A stretch of DNA of 64,000 nt from Crocinitomix sp. GTDB taxonomy: Bacteria > Bacteroidota > Bacteroidia > Flavobacteriales_D > Crocinitomicaceae. Shown piece after piece: positions 48,690 to 59,165 of this stretch (the first letter of the stretch is position 1; each line of letters begins with the position of its first letter). Under the pieces are notes generated by a model. That model saw nothing but the letters and a program-made list of their open reading frames with translations, had not been told where the DNA came from and did no database searches. The DNA lies in contig WTCE01000112.1 of the NCBI GenBank assembly GCA_013138735.1, positions 1-64,000 of the forward strand, written 5' to 3'. A program made the position numbers and the translations under genes.

Positions 48690-50009
48690 ATGAAAACAAA
48701 GACTTTAAAAAAGAACAAGGTAAACGTTGTGACACTTGGATGTTCAAAAAATATTTTTGACTCTGAGATCATGATGGCACAATTGCAAGCCAATAAGTTT
48801 ACTGTTGAACATGAAGCGCAGCAAGATGATTCAGAAATTGTAATCATCAATACATGCGGTTTTATTGATAATGCTAAGCAAGAATCAATTGAAACAATTA
48901 TTCGTTATGCAGATGCAAAGGCGGCAGGTTTAGTTGAGAAAGTTTATGTCACCGGCTGTTTATCTGAGCGATATAAAGAAGAGTTGAAAGCTGATATCCC
49001 TGAAATTGACGGATATTTTGGAACACGCGATTTACCGCGTTTATTAAAGACCTTAAAAGCGGATTATAAAAAAGAGTTGGTTGGCGAACGCTTATTAACG
49101 ACACCGTCACACTACGCTTATTTTAAAATTGCGGAAGGTTGCGACCGTCCCTGTTCATTTTGTGCAATTCCGCTCATGCGCGGGAAACACGTTTCAACAC
49201 CAATTGATCAATTAGTGAACAATGCAAAGTCGTTGGCCGAGAAAGGTGTGAAAGAATTGATGCTAATTGCGCAAGATTTGACCTATTATGGGTTGGACAT
49301 TTATAAAAAGCGAAACTTAGCCGAGTTGTTAGATAAACTTTCTGATGTAAATGGAATTGATTGGATTCGCTTGCATTATGCATTCCCTTCAGGCTTCCCA
49401 ATGGATGTTTTGGATGTAATGAAAGGTCGTGAAAATGTTTGCAATTACTTAGATATGCCTTTACAGCATGGTTCGTCTGCAATGCTTAAAGCAATGAAAC
49501 GCGGAATTACAAGAGAAAAAACAGAAGATCTGATTGCAAAAATTAGAGATAAAGTACCGGGAATTGCCTTACGAACTACACTTATTGCTGGTTTTCCAGG
49601 TGAAACAGATGCTGATTTTCAAGAAATGTACGATTGGGTTGAAAAATCACGTTTCGAACGCCTTGGAATCTTCACCTATTCTCATGAAGAGAACACTTCG
49701 GCGTATGTCTTAGATGATAATGTGCCTGCTGAATTGAAACAAGAACGTGCAGATATCATTATGGATTTGCAAGCTGGAATCTCGCATGATCTGAATCAAG
49801 CTAAAATTGGCAAAACCTTTAAAGTGCTTATTGATAAAGCTGAAGGTGATTATTTTATTGGGCGAACAGAATTTGATTCTCCTGAAGTAGACAATGAGGT
49901 ATTGGTTAAGATTTCAGAAGAAAACCATGTTAGAATTGGTGATTTTGCAAATATCAAGATTGAGTCTGCTGATCATTATGATTTGTACGGTAATGTTGTT
50001 CTAGGTTAA
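48690..50009 (+). CDS. rimO: Ribosomal protein S12 methylthiotransferase RimO
   Basis: VNVVTLGCSKNIFDSEIMMAQL; IAEGCDRPCSFCAIPLMRGKHVS radical SAM motif; TRAM-like C-terminus. Confidence 0.95.
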   Translation: MKTKTLKKNKVNVVTLGCSKNIFDSEIMMAQLQANKFTVEHEAQQDDSEIVIINTCGFIDNAKQESIETIIRYADAKAAGLVEKVYVTGCLSERYKEELKADIPEIDGYFGTRDLPRLLKTLKADYKKELVGERLLTTPSHYAYFKIAEGCDRPCSFCAIPLMRGKHVSTPIDQLVNNAKSLAEKGVKELMLIAQDLTYYGLDIYKKRNLAELLDKLSDVNGIDWIRLHYAFPSGFPMDVLDVMKGRENVCNYLDMPLQHGSSAMLKAMKRGITREKTEDLIAKIRDKVPGIALRTTLIAGFPGETDADFQEMYDWVEKSRFERLGIFTYSHEENTSAYVLDDNVPAELKQERADIIMDLQAGISHDLNQAKIGKTFKVLIDKAEGDYFIGRTEFDSPEVDNEVLVKISEENHVRIGDFANIKIESADHYDLYGNVVLG

Positions 50010-50073
50010 ATCATAATTATAAAACCCCATCTTTCTCCAACTTAAAGAAGAATAGGCATCTATAAATGTGATA

Positions 50074-50400
50074 TTAGACTGTTCTAAAATCAAATTCATT
50101 CAATTCAATACTGAATTTAATGTTGGTTTTCAAAGCTTTAAAAACTTTCAATATTGTTTCAATGGTAACATTTTTTGCGTTTCGCTCTAGTTTAGATATT
50201 TGAGATTTTTGAACCCCAACTAAACTTCCTAATTGTTCTTGCGTTAATTTTCGCTCTTTGCGAACGGATTTTATTGTTTCACCGAGGATATCTAAGCTTA
50301 AATCAAACTCGTATTTATCACGCTCTTCGGACCCAACTTTACCAATATGTTTATCTTTCATTTGGTCAAGTGTCATTGACCTTATTTTTTTAGTTGCCAT
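50074..50400 (-). CDS. XRE/HTH antitoxin (HigA-like)
   Basis: IKSVRKERKLTQEQLGSLVGVQKSQISKLERNAKNVTIETILKVFKALKTNI. Confidence 0.85.
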   Translation of the reverse strand: MATKKIRSMTLDQMKDKHIGKVGSEERDKYEFDLSLDILGETIKSVRKERKLTQEQLGSLVGVQKSQISKLERNAKNVTIETILKVFKALKTNIKFSIELNEFDFRTV

Positions 50401-50406
50401 AATCTA

Positions 50407-50736
50407 TTATTTAAAATATTCAACTCTTATTTTCTTTGCCTTTTCTATTTCCACTTTTGGAACCTTACTCACTTTTTTAATGATTCCATGCGTTGTAATT
50501 ACTAAAGAATTACTTTCTCCAGTTTTATCCCAAAAGGCAAATAATCTATATTGAATTCCGCCATATTGAGTTCGAAATTCCCAAATATCATCATTCAACT
50601 TTTTGAATAATTTAGGATCAATAGTATATTTCGACTTGTCTAAATTGTAAAAGATTTTCCTTCTACTTTTTGCGTCAAGTTGCTCCACAAAATCAATTGC
50701 TTGATCAAGAAAAATGATATCGAATTTTGGGTTCAT
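50407..50736 (-). CDS. HigB/RelE-like toxin (phage-derived Gp49-like family)
   Basis: MNPKFDIIFLDQAIDFVEQLDAKSRRKIFYNLDKSK...LNDDIWEFRTQYGGIQYRLFAFWDKTGESNSLVITTHGIIKK; 6 nt upstream of the HTH gene. Confidence 0.85.
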   Translation of the reverse strand: MNPKFDIIFLDQAIDFVEQLDAKSRRKIFYNLDKSKYTIDPKLFKKLNDDIWEFRTQYGGIQYRLFAFWDKTGESNSLVITTHGIIKKVSKVPKVEIEKAKKIRVEYFK

Positions 50737-50913
50737 TATACAATTATTTCTTATTACTCTGATAAAGATACAATAAAAAGTTGACCTATAAGGACACTTT
50801 AGTCCAGTTTTTGAACAAATAAAGACGAATATTTAGAAAAGATGCAGAGATCATATTCAATTTTGGTTACAGTCGAATAGCAGCAGAACAAGAGATTTCA
50901 ATCAAAAAAAAAC

Positions 50914-51897
50914 CTACAACTCACTTAAGTCAATCCGATACACACCGTCTCCCCAAGTAAAAACGTGCAATATACTGTCGTTTTGAATCCACATATCAGT
51001 TGTGGTATCAAAAGCGATTCCTTCTATTTTTGTCCAGTTATAATCATTACGCATTAAATAACAACCTTGCCCCCAACTACCCGCTATCACATATTCTAAT
51101 TGCTCTATAACTACTACTTCATTCATTGTAATATTTGGAATGTTCTTCGTAATGAACCAATGCTCGCCACGATCATAACTAAAATAAAACACACCTGAAC
51201 TATCATTCGCGCCAGCAGCCCAAATTTTTGCAGAATTAACTGAGGAAATAGCCAAATCATAAAACATGATGCCATCATGCGTTAAAACAGATTGCCAAGA
51301 ACATCCTTGATCTATAGATCTTAAAACAGCTCCGCTAAATGACATAGCGTAAACTATTGAATCATTTTCTGGATCAATTTCAATTGACCAAGCACCAGTG
51401 CTTTTAATTATAGAATCTGCCGTGCAAGTAACCCAAGTATAGCCATTATCAAATGATTTGAGAATACCTTTATCCATTGTGACAGCATAGATTAATTGTG
51501 AATGTGGACTCACTTGAATAGAACGAATGTCTTGCGAAGGAAAGGCCAGTAACTTTTCCCAAGACTTGCCTTTATTCTCACTAATGAACAAGCCATTTTT
51601 CCATGTTCCAGCTAAATAAATATCGGCAGTAACTATTGCTACTGCTTGCACATCCTCAACATCAGGACTCAATGCTTTGCCTTTATTTAAAGCCGTCCAT
51701 TTTCCTTTATTATTCAAACCGTAAACACAACCACCCCCCTTTTTTTCTCCTTTTGTGCCTAAAAGACCACTATCCCCATCCACAACACTCGAACGAATAG
51801 TCAATCCTTTGAGTTGATGATCCACGGCTATGTTTTGACCACTTGCTGCAAAAATGATGAGAAAGGCACAAAAAAAGCTAAGAATTAATTTCATCAA
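50914..51897 (-). CDS. Secreted BNR/sortilin-like beta-propeller protein
   Basis: Repeated motifs such as SENKGKSWEKLL, SFDNGYTWVTC, SIDQGCSWQSV, SYDRGEHWFI. Confidence 0.75.
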   Translation of the reverse strand: MMKLILSFFCAFLIIFAASGQNIAVDHQLKGLTIRSSVVDGDSGLLGTKGEKKGGGCVYGLNNKGKWTALNKGKALSPDVEDVQAVAIVTADIYLAGTWKNGLFISENKGKSWEKLLAFPSQDIRSIQVSPHSQLIYAVTMDKGILKSFDNGYTWVTCTADSIIKSTGAWSIEIDPENDSIVYAMSFSGAVLRSIDQGCSWQSVLTHDGIMFYDLAISSVNSAKIWAAGANDSSGVFYFSYDRGEHWFITKNIPNITMNEVVVIEQLEYVIAGSWGQGCYLMRNDYNWTKIEGIAFDTTTDMWIQNDSILHVFTWGDGVYRIDLSEL

Positions 51898-52649
51898 TCT
51901 AATTTTTTATCATCTTGATCTGTTACGTCTTCAACATCAGTAACATCTTCATAATCTACAAAACCATCATCCGTTTGCTGTTGTTCTCTAAATTGCTCGA
52001 ATGGATTTGACCCCGCCCCTGCTTGTCCACCAAACTTAAAGCCACCTGTTTTTGGTCTATTAATTGGCTGACCGGTAAGTATACTACCAATAACATTTGC
52101 CGCGCGAATAAGCATGTTTATTAAAAAGAAAAAGGCGATTGCAGAAAAAATCCACCCCAAAATAGGAGCATTATAAATGCTATGGATACTGGCTGTAAAC
52201 CAATTTACAATTCCATTATCTACAATGAAAGGGTATTGTAAGCACACAATAAAAGCAACAATTGAACCGCTAAATATATAGCCATCAATTTTTGGATTAA
52301 CGGGAGGAACCAATAACGCCACCAGTTTATGTTGAGAGAATTGCCCAATTGTAGGACGGTTTTGGAATTTACCCATAAAGTAGAGCGCCATAACAGCTAT
52401 CCCAAGAATCATATTCGAAGTTGCCACACTTGTATTATCACCAGACTCCTGTGTATTTAGTATATAATTGGCCACCACCGAAACAAGCAATACATATTTA
52501 ATTACTAGCAATACTAAAAAGTGAATTGGTTTTAAACCAACATTCAATCGACCCGTGATGAAGTTTAACAAAATCATGAACAAACCCCAGATAAAACCAA
52601 AAATCGAAAAGGCAATTCCAAGTCCAAAAATAAAATTCAATACTTCCAT
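51894..52649 (-). CDS. Hypothetical multi-pass membrane protein
   Basis: Several TM segments and an acidic C-terminal tail (DVTDVEDVTDQDDKKLD); overlaps the next gene by 4 nt. Confidence 0.5.
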   Translation of the reverse strand: MEVLNFIFGLGIAFSIFGFIWGLFMILLNFITGRLNVGLKPIHFLVLLVIKYVLLVSVVANYILNTQESGDNTSVATSNMILGIAVMALYFMGKFQNRPTIGQFSQHKLVALLVPPVNPKIDGYIFSGSIVAFIVCLQYPFIVDNGIVNWFTASIHSIYNAPILGWIFSAIAFFFLINMLIRAANVIGSILTGQPINRPKTGGFKFGGQAGAGSNPFEQFREQQQTDDGFVDYEDVTDVEDVTDQDDKKLD

Positions 52650-52760
52650 AATTAATAAGGGCAATATATAACACCCGATTTAGTAGGATCAATTAACATG
52701 CAAAAGCAATTTTAAATAAAAAATACTGCCAAAATTTACCTTTTGCTGCCATGCTGACAT

Positions 52761-53267
52761 TTATAATTTTGTTTTTACCTTACTCCAGAGTTTAATCTGC
52801 CAATTGGTATAACCTGTTGCTACATGGTTTCCATTAACATCATGCAGTAATATTTCGCATTTAATATAAATAGAATCGCTCCCTTCAAGCGGGTCATAAA
52901 TATTCGTTTTCATCCAATCTGTATCCGCCTTAAATTCTGCATGGATATCCGCTTTCGCTTGATAATGATACTTCATTTCTAAAGACTCCATAATCAAACG
53001 GTATTTTTTACTACCCAATTTTGTGAGTAACATAAAACCTGACGAAAACTCGGCTGCTGTTGCCATTCCACAAGCATGCACTCCCTTAATATGATTGAAA
53101 TTCTTACGCTTATAAGGAATAATGGTTTTTACAGAATCATCATTAATTTCAAGAATTTTAATTTTATGTGGCCGGTTAAAAGGAATTACATAGCCTAATC
53201 CTAAATTCAATTTGAAGAGTCCAAATTTAGAGGTCTTCGCTGCATTTACATATTTCTCAAAATCCAT
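52761..53267 (-). CDS. DUF4442 (thioesterase-like) protein
   Basis: GYVIPFNRPHKIKILEINDDSVKTIIPYKRKNFNHIKGVHACGMATAAEFSSGFM. Confidence 0.75.
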   Translation of the reverse strand: MDFEKYVNAAKTSKFGLFKLNLGLGYVIPFNRPHKIKILEINDDSVKTIIPYKRKNFNHIKGVHACGMATAAEFSSGFMLLTKLGSKKYRLIMESLEMKYHYQAKADIHAEFKADTDWMKTNIYDPLEGSDSIYIKCEILLHDVNGNHVATGYTNWQIKLWSKVKTKL

Positions 53268-53344
53268 TTACGGTTTGCTTTTAAATACTGATAATTTCTA
53301 AAAACATAAATTTCGACATTCTTCTTCATAAAACAATATTATCT

Positions 53345-55480
53345 TTGCTTACATATCAAAAAATCATCTTTTTAATGAAAAATTTTATTCTTATAGTCGT
53401 TGCTTGTTTTAGCTTTCAGTTTGGATCATACGCTGTTGAAGGTATGTGGATTCCATCCTTAATTGACATGTTCCATTCAGACATGAAAACTTATGGCATT
53501 AACCTTTCCCCCGAAGAGATTTATTCAACGAACAAAGCAAGTTTAAAAGACGCTATTGTTCAGTTCAACGGTGGCTGTACTGCAGAACTAGTCTCTGATC
53601 AAGGTTTATTGTTAACCAATCATCATTGCGGTTTTGGTGCAATACAGTCGCATTCATCTTTGGAGAATGATTATTTGAAGAATGGATTTTGGTCTAAAAA
53701 CAAAGGAGAGGAATTAGCATGCCCGGGCATGTATGTCACGTTTGTTAAAGAAATTAAAGATGTTACTGAACTTATTTTGGTGGGAGATGCATCTGGAATT
53801 AGTGACAGGATTAAAGCATTAGAAGCTGAGTATACTCAAGCATCTCTTGTTGCGAAAATCAAACCTTTTAATCAAGGGAACCAATATTACATGCTAATTA
53901 CAGAAGATTTTAATGATATTCGATTAGTTGGGGCGCCACCTTCAGCAATTGGTAAATTTGGCGGTGATACAGATAACTGGTTGTGGCCAAGACATACGGG
54001 TGATTTTTCAGTTTTCAGAATTTATGCCGACGGAAACAATGCTTCAGCAAAGTATAGTGAGAGCAACAAGCCCTTCAAGCCGATTAAATCATTACCAATT
54101 AGTCTAAAGCCAAAAAATGCTGGTGACTTTACAATGGTTTACGGTTTTCCTGGATCCACATATCAACATACCGCATCTGGCAAGCTAGATTTCTATATGA
54201 ATGAAGAGCGCCCTGCAAGAATTGAGATGCGTCAAAAGACATTGGACCTTATGGGGCCTGCAATGAATTCAGATGATCAAACGCGCATCCAATACGCCTC
54301 AAAACAAGCACGAATTGCAAACGCTTGGAAAAAATGGATTGGTCAAATTGGTGGACTAAAAGAAACGCATGCCATGGACAAAAAGAAAGCCTTTGAAGAG
54401 GAATATATGGCAAAGGCTGCTGAAAAAACAGAATGGAAAACAAAGTACTTTGGTGTAATTAAAGAATTGAACGACCTACAAAAAGAAAAAGGTAAATATG
54501 AATTTGGACGGTCAATGTTTATTGAATATTTTTATGTTGGGCCTGAGTTCTTAGGTTTTGTAATGAACTTTGCAAATGTCGTTAACAACTATGAAACATT
54601 AGAAGCTGAAGACAAATTACAAGCCGAGTTGGACAAATTAATGAAACGCCAAAAAGGTTTTTTCAAAAACTACAATAAGGAACTCGATCAAAAAATATTT
54701 AATGCATTAACGCCACTTTACCTCTCATATGTAGATGCTGATTTATTGCCTGATAATATAGCCAGTTCATGGCAACGAAGCGGTGATAGAATTTATGAAA
54801 AGTCACTGTTTTTAAACCAAGAAAAATTAGAAGCAACATTGACAAAGTTTAGCAAAAAGACCGTTAAAAAAATAAAAAAGGATCCTGCGTATAACTATGC
54901 ACTTTCAATTTACAAATCGTATTTGACAAACATTAATCCTGGTTATGGTGAATACGCTAAGCAAGAAGAGGCATTGATGAAGCGTTATGTAGAAGGAATG
55001 TTGGTCATGTTTCCAGAACGAAAAATGTGGGCAGATGCCAACTCAACTTTAAGAATTGCCTATGGCAAAGTAGATGGTTCGGCGCCACGAGATGGTATGG
55101 AGTATATTCACTACACGACTATTGATGGTATCATGCAAAAATACGATCCAGAAAATCCAGATTTTCAATTAACAGATCGTTTTATTGAATTGTACAAAAA
55201 AGGAAATTGGGGAGATTATGCACAAGACGGTGAATTATGGGTTTGCTTTACAGCATCTAACCATACAACCGGCGGTAATTCCGGCAGCCCAGTAATTGAT
55301 GCAGACGGAAACTTAATGGGAATTAACTTTGACAGAAGTTGGGAAAGTACAATGAGTGACTTTATGTTTGACGAGTCGCGTTGTCGTAACATTGTAGTTG
55401 ACATTCGTTATGTTTTATGGGTGATCGACGAATATGGCGGTGCCTCACATTTGATTGACGAAATGAATTTTGTAAAATAA
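53345..55480 (+). CDS. S46 family dipeptidyl-peptidase (DPP7/DPP11-like)
   Basis: SDQGLLLTNHHCGFGAIQ; GKFGGDTDNWLWPRHTGDFSVFRIY; TGGNSGSPVIDADGNLMGINFD. Confidence 0.94.
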   Translation: MLTYQKIIFLMKNFILIVVACFSFQFGSYAVEGMWIPSLIDMFHSDMKTYGINLSPEEIYSTNKASLKDAIVQFNGGCTAELVSDQGLLLTNHHCGFGAIQSHSSLENDYLKNGFWSKNKGEELACPGMYVTFVKEIKDVTELILVGDASGISDRIKALEAEYTQASLVAKIKPFNQGNQYYMLITEDFNDIRLVGAPPSAIGKFGGDTDNWLWPRHTGDFSVFRIYADGNNASAKYSESNKPFKPIKSLPISLKPKNAGDFTMVYGFPGSTYQHTASGKLDFYMNEERPARIEMRQKTLDLMGPAMNSDDQTRIQYASKQARIANAWKKWIGQIGGLKETHAMDKKKAFEEEYMAKAAEKTEWKTKYFGVIKELNDLQKEKGKYEFGRSMFIEYFYVGPEFLGFVMNFANVVNNYETLEAEDKLQAELDKLMKRQKGFFKNYNKELDQKIFNALTPLYLSYVDADLLPDNIASSWQRSGDRIYEKSLFLNQEKLEATLTKFSKKTVKKIKKDPAYNYALSIYKSYLTNINPGYGEYAKQEEALMKRYVEGMLVMFPERKMWADANSTLRIAYGKVDGSAPRDGMEYIHYTTIDGIMQKYDPENPDFQLTDRFIELYKKGNWGDYAQDGELWVCFTASNHTTGGNSGSPVIDADGNLMGINFDRSWESTMSDFMFDESRCRNIVVDIRYVLWVIDEYGGASHLIDEMNFVK

Positions 55481-55485
55481 TTCCA

Positions 55486-55803
55486 TTGAAACTATTTGCG
55501 GCCAACGCTTTATTGGTGTTGCTATTTGTAACACAATCTTGTAAAAAAGAGGACCCTGCTCCCCTACCTGAAGCTAATTTTTATGTAGAAGGAAACGGTT
55601 GCGTCAGTCCTTGTTACCTCTTTTTTTACAATCAATCTCAAAATAGTATGGCATGGGAATGGGATTTCGGAAATGGAACTTCATCAATTCTTGAAAATGA
55701 CTCTTGCCTTTACGACACCACGGGTACTTACGAAGTTTGGCTGTATTCAACCAATGTTGATTTGGTAAAAGATTCTGTGCGGAAATATGTACATGTTAAC
55801 TAA
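55486..55803 (+). CDS. PKD-like domain lipoprotein
   Basis: TTG start; WEWDFGNGTSSILENDSCLYDTTGTYEVWLYS. Confidence 0.65.
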   Translation: MKLFAANALLVLLFVTQSCKKEDPAPLPEANFYVEGNGCVSPCYLFFYNQSQNSMAWEWDFGNGTSSILENDSCLYDTTGTYEVWLYSTNVDLVKDSVRKYVHVN

Positions 55804-55810
55804 ACAAAAA

Positions 55811-55850
55811 AAGAGCCCCAAATGTTGCGAATCATCAAAGGCTCTTATTT
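55811..55850 (+). terminator. Intrinsic terminator
   Basis: AAGAGCC...GGCTCTTattt. Confidence 0.5.
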
Positions 55851-56044
55851 CTTAATCACTTAATTATCTTAAGTGACACAGTAGATAGGTGTAGTATCCG
55901 ACTAGAACAAACATAAACTAATCTTGCCTGCCATAAAAGGATATTATTTTCAGAAAATCACTTATTTATACTCGTCTAGTAAGTTTGTTAAAACATTTTC
56001 AAGCACAATTGTAAGGTAGAAAACCAACTTTCGTCTTATCAAGC

Positions 56045-56596
56045 ATGAAAACATATATTGACATGATTCAGTCTCTATTAGAAGAGAATAAAACAACTGG
56101 AAACAACCATTCAGAAGACATGTTGCATTACACAACAATGAACGTTAAACGACTTGAACGTTGGTTAACTAAAGGGAAACTGTTAGATGAAACAGTAGCT
56201 GCTGTTAAGGAAATTAATACAAAACAGCATTGGACTATTTTGACAGAAGCCTGGTGTGGAGATGCCGCACATTCAATTGGTTTTATTCAAAAAATAGCCG
56301 ATTTAAATGAGCACATCAACCTAGAATGGAAATTACGTGATGAAAATTTAGATTTAATGGATCAGTTCTTAACCAATGGTGGCCGTTCTATCCCTAAATT
56401 AATTGCAAAAGATGCTAACGGAAACGATTTATTTCATTGGGGTCCACGTCCAAGCCATATTCAAACCATTTATTTGGATTTAAGAGCAAAAGAGGTACCG
56501 TATAGCGAAATCAGCATTGAATTACAGAAACTTTACAATAAAGATAAGGGCGTTTCGATTCAGCAAGAAATTACAGACTTAATCAAAGGTGCTTAG
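56045..56596 (+). CDS. Thioredoxin-family protein
   Basis: QHWTILTEAWCGDAAHSIGFIQKIADLNEHINLEWKLRDEN...GGRSIPKLIAKDANG (Cys-containing thioredoxin-like pattern without full CxxC). Confidence 0.75.
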   Translation: MKTYIDMIQSLLEENKTTGNNHSEDMLHYTTMNVKRLERWLTKGKLLDETVAAVKEINTKQHWTILTEAWCGDAAHSIGFIQKIADLNEHINLEWKLRDENLDLMDQFLTNGGRSIPKLIAKDANGNDLFHWGPRPSHIQTIYLDLRAKEVPYSEISIELQKLYNKDKGVSIQQEITDLIKGA

Positions 56597-56616
56597 CAAA
56601 AGATATTAGCGTCGAG

Positions 56617-56880
56617 TTAGTCTACTATTTGCTCTGTGTCTATAGATTCAATGTCTTCCTCGGCGCTTTTTTCATCTCCAGCCTGTGATAAAAGAATAGC
56701 AATCAAAACAATTAAAAGCAGCACCAAAAACATTTTCTTATCCTTATACAATGGCACTTTAGGACGCTTCACCATTTTATCGTATTCATGGGAAAGCGAA
56801 GTAAAGTCCTTGTATTTCTCGATCGTTTCTTTCGACGGGACTTTCGGTTTTTTGGTTCTATTTACTTTATAGGTTCTCAT
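56617..56880 (-). CDS. Small single-TM protein
   Basis: 87 aa; KKMFLVLLLIVLIAILLSQ; 4-nt overlap with the upstream sigma-factor gene. Confidence 0.55.
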   Translation of the reverse strand: MRTYKVNRTKKPKVPSKETIEKYKDFTSLSHEYDKMVKRPKVPLYKDKKMFLVLLLIVLIAILLSQAGDEKSAEEDIESIDTEQIVD

Positions 56881-57434
56881 TTAGTTTTCCAACCTTTTTT
56901 TAGGCGTTCCAAAATGCGATAAACTCTCATTTTGGCATTTGCTTCAGTAATATTATAAAATTCTGCTATTTGTTTAAAAGAATAACGCATAAAAAATCGC
57001 AAGTCAATAATTTCAGAATGCTCGGGCTTTAATGTATTTAAGGCTGCAATCAATCTTTCTTGTTGATCTTGATCGTCTATTTTTTGCAAAGAAATTTCCG
57101 ACATGATGTCCTTTAAGTCCTTTTCCTGAATTTCAACCGAAACCATTTTTTTTGATTTTCTAAAAAACAAATTCACTTCATTTGAAGCAATTCGGTACAA
57201 CCAGGCAGAAAAAGGCGCACCCCTATTTTCATATTTCTTAATATTGAACATAGCCTTTAACATTGCTTCTTGACAAATATCGCCAGCTTTAGCCTCATCT
57301 TGCACACGTTTATATACAAATAAATAAATGCGTTCAAAATACTTCTCATAAAGTAAACCAAAAGCATTGCGGTCTTTTTGAGCCAACAAAACTAATTTTT
57401 GGTCATCCTTATATATTTCAGGCGATACTTTCAA
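56877..57434 (-). CDS. RNA polymerase sigma-70 (ECF-like) factor
   Basis: YEKYFERIYLFVYKRVQDEAKAGDICQEAMLKAMFNIKKYENRGAPFSAWLYRIASNEV; DLRFFMRYSFKQIAEFYNITEANAKMRVYRILERLKK. Confidence 0.92.
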   Translation of the reverse strand: MKVSPEIYKDDQKLVLLAQKDRNAFGLLYEKYFERIYLFVYKRVQDEAKAGDICQEAMLKAMFNIKKYENRGAPFSAWLYRIASNEVNLFFRKSKKMVSVEIQEKDLKDIMSEISLQKIDDQDQQERLIAALNTLKPEHSEIIDLRFFMRYSFKQIAEFYNITEANAKMRVYRILERLKKGWKTK

Positions 57435-57491
57435 GGTTCAATACACGGTTTATAAGCATAAATGCACTTCAACTAAAAAGTAACAGTTTAT

Positions 57492-58076
57492 TTACAATCT
57501 TTTTTTTAATTCATCCACCACTTCAATAATTGAGAGATAGGTATTGGCCATTATGGGTTCCAATTCTGCCAGTTTAAAGTAAGCAACCTCTGTAATCCCC
57601 TCCTCTGCTTGCGGAATCAATTCTGTTTTTTGATCTCCCTCATCTAACCAATACCAATAGGTGCGCTTTAAAACATTTTTGCCTTTGTGCGGATACGTAT
57701 GCCATGTATCTATTAAATGACATTTAATTATTGGTGCTAATAATCCACATTCCTCTTCAATTTCGCGAACGGCTGCAATTTCAGGTGTTTCACCAGACTC
57801 AAGCTTTCCTTTTGGAATGTCCCAAACATCATTTCTTTTGATGAATAAAAATCCGTCATCCCTTTGCACCATACCGCCTGCGGCCTCGATATATTTATAG
57901 GTTGCAAAAAATTGCTGAAAATCTGCTTCGTCGCGAATTGATATTAGCATTTCAGTTTCCTCTGAGCGTAAAAAAGATTCTACGTCATGCCATAATTGGT
58001 CAATATTCAAATCAGTCAAAACTTCTGAATTAATTTGAAATATTAAAGGTTTATTTTCAATAAAAACTTTATACAT
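57492..58076 (-). CDS. NUDIX hydrolase
   Basis: GKLESGETPEIAAVREIEEECGL Nudix box. Confidence 0.93.
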   Translation of the reverse strand: MYKVFIENKPLIFQINSEVLTDLNIDQLWHDVESFLRSEETEMLISIRDEADFQQFFATYKYIEAAGGMVQRDDGFLFIKRNDVWDIPKGKLESGETPEIAAVREIEEECGLLAPIIKCHLIDTWHTYPHKGKNVLKRTYWYWLDEGDQKTELIPQAEEGITEVAYFKLAELEPIMANTYLSIIEVVDELKKRL

Positions 58077-58085
58077 TTGTCGTCT

Positions 58086-58727
58086 ATGATTCTAAATAAG
58101 GATAAGGCCTTAAAAATAGCAGATTTTTTGTTACAAATCAAAGCGGTTAAGTTAAATCCATCCGATCCATTCATTTGGTCGAGCGGAATGAAATCGCCAA
58201 TTTACTGTGACAATAGAAAAACGCTTTCTTTCCCATCTATTCGCACAGCAATTCGACAAACGTTTTCTGAGCAAATAAAAGAACAGTATGAAACGGTTGA
58301 TGTAATCGCAGGTGTAGCAACTGGCGGAATTGCTATTGGAGCATTAGTAGCTGAAGAAATGGGACTTCCATTTATATATGTTCGCTCTACTGCAAAAGGG
58401 CATGGCTTGCAAAATATGATTGAGGGAGAATATCATTCAGGACAACGTGTTGTTGTAATTGAAGATTTAATCTCGACAGGTGGAAGCAGTTTAAAAGCAG
58501 TTGAAGCATTGCGAGAAGCAAAATGCAACGTCTTAGGATTAACAGCAATTTTCTCGTATGGCTTTCAAGTTGCAGAAGATAATTTTCAAGCTGCAGACTG
58601 CCCCTATTTCACATTGAGCAACTATGATGTACTTATTGAACAGGCGGCAAAAGAAAATTATGTCTCTGAAAAAGACTTAGCGTCTTTGGAAAATTGGAAA
58701 AACGACCCTAAAAACTGGAATCAATAA
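58086..58727 (+). CDS. pyrE: Orotate phosphoribosyltransferase
   Basis: DPFIWSSGMKSPIYCDNRKTLSFP; VIEDLISTGGSSLKAVEALREA. Confidence 0.95.
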   Translation: MILNKDKALKIADFLLQIKAVKLNPSDPFIWSSGMKSPIYCDNRKTLSFPSIRTAIRQTFSEQIKEQYETVDVIAGVATGGIAIGALVAEEMGLPFIYVRSTAKGHGLQNMIEGEYHSGQRVVVIEDLISTGGSSLKAVEALREAKCNVLGLTAIFSYGFQVAEDNFQAADCPYFTLSNYDVLIEQAAKENYVSEKDLASLENWKNDPKNWNQ

Positions 58728-59137
58728 TGGCTACAAATATTGAAAGTAACAAAGTAACAATAAACGCTTCTCAAGAAGTGGTGTATACTTTTCTAACAGA
58801 TTTTAATAATGTTAAGGAACTCCTTCCGCAAGACAAAATTTCAGATTGGAATGCAACGGTTGATCAATGTTCTTTTAAAATTCAAAATGCGGCTATAATT
58901 CCATTAGTTAAAGATAGTGTTGTGCCACATAATAAAATCAATATAAAATCGGGTGAAAAAGCCCCATTCCCTTTCACTTTAGAGGTTTTTATTAACCCTT
59001 TAGATGGTGGTGATGGTTGCGAGGCTTACATGCAGTTTGAAGGTGAAATTAACGCCTTTTTGAAAATGATGGTGGTTAAACCATTAACCAACCTCTTTAA
59101 CTATATGGCAAATCGCATGCAAGAAGTGCACGCCTAG
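58727..59137 (+). CDS. SRPBCC family protein
   Basis: 136 aa; start overlaps the pyrE stop; START-like pattern. Confidence 0.6.
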   Translation: MATNIESNKVTINASQEVVYTFLTDFNNVKELLPQDKISDWNATVDQCSFKIQNAAIIPLVKDSVVPHNKINIKSGEKAPFPFTLEVFINPLDGGDGCEAYMQFEGEINAFLKMMVVKPLTNLFNYMANRMQEVHA

Positions 59138-59165
59138 TTCTTTTAAGCTTTAGCAGTTACGTTTC

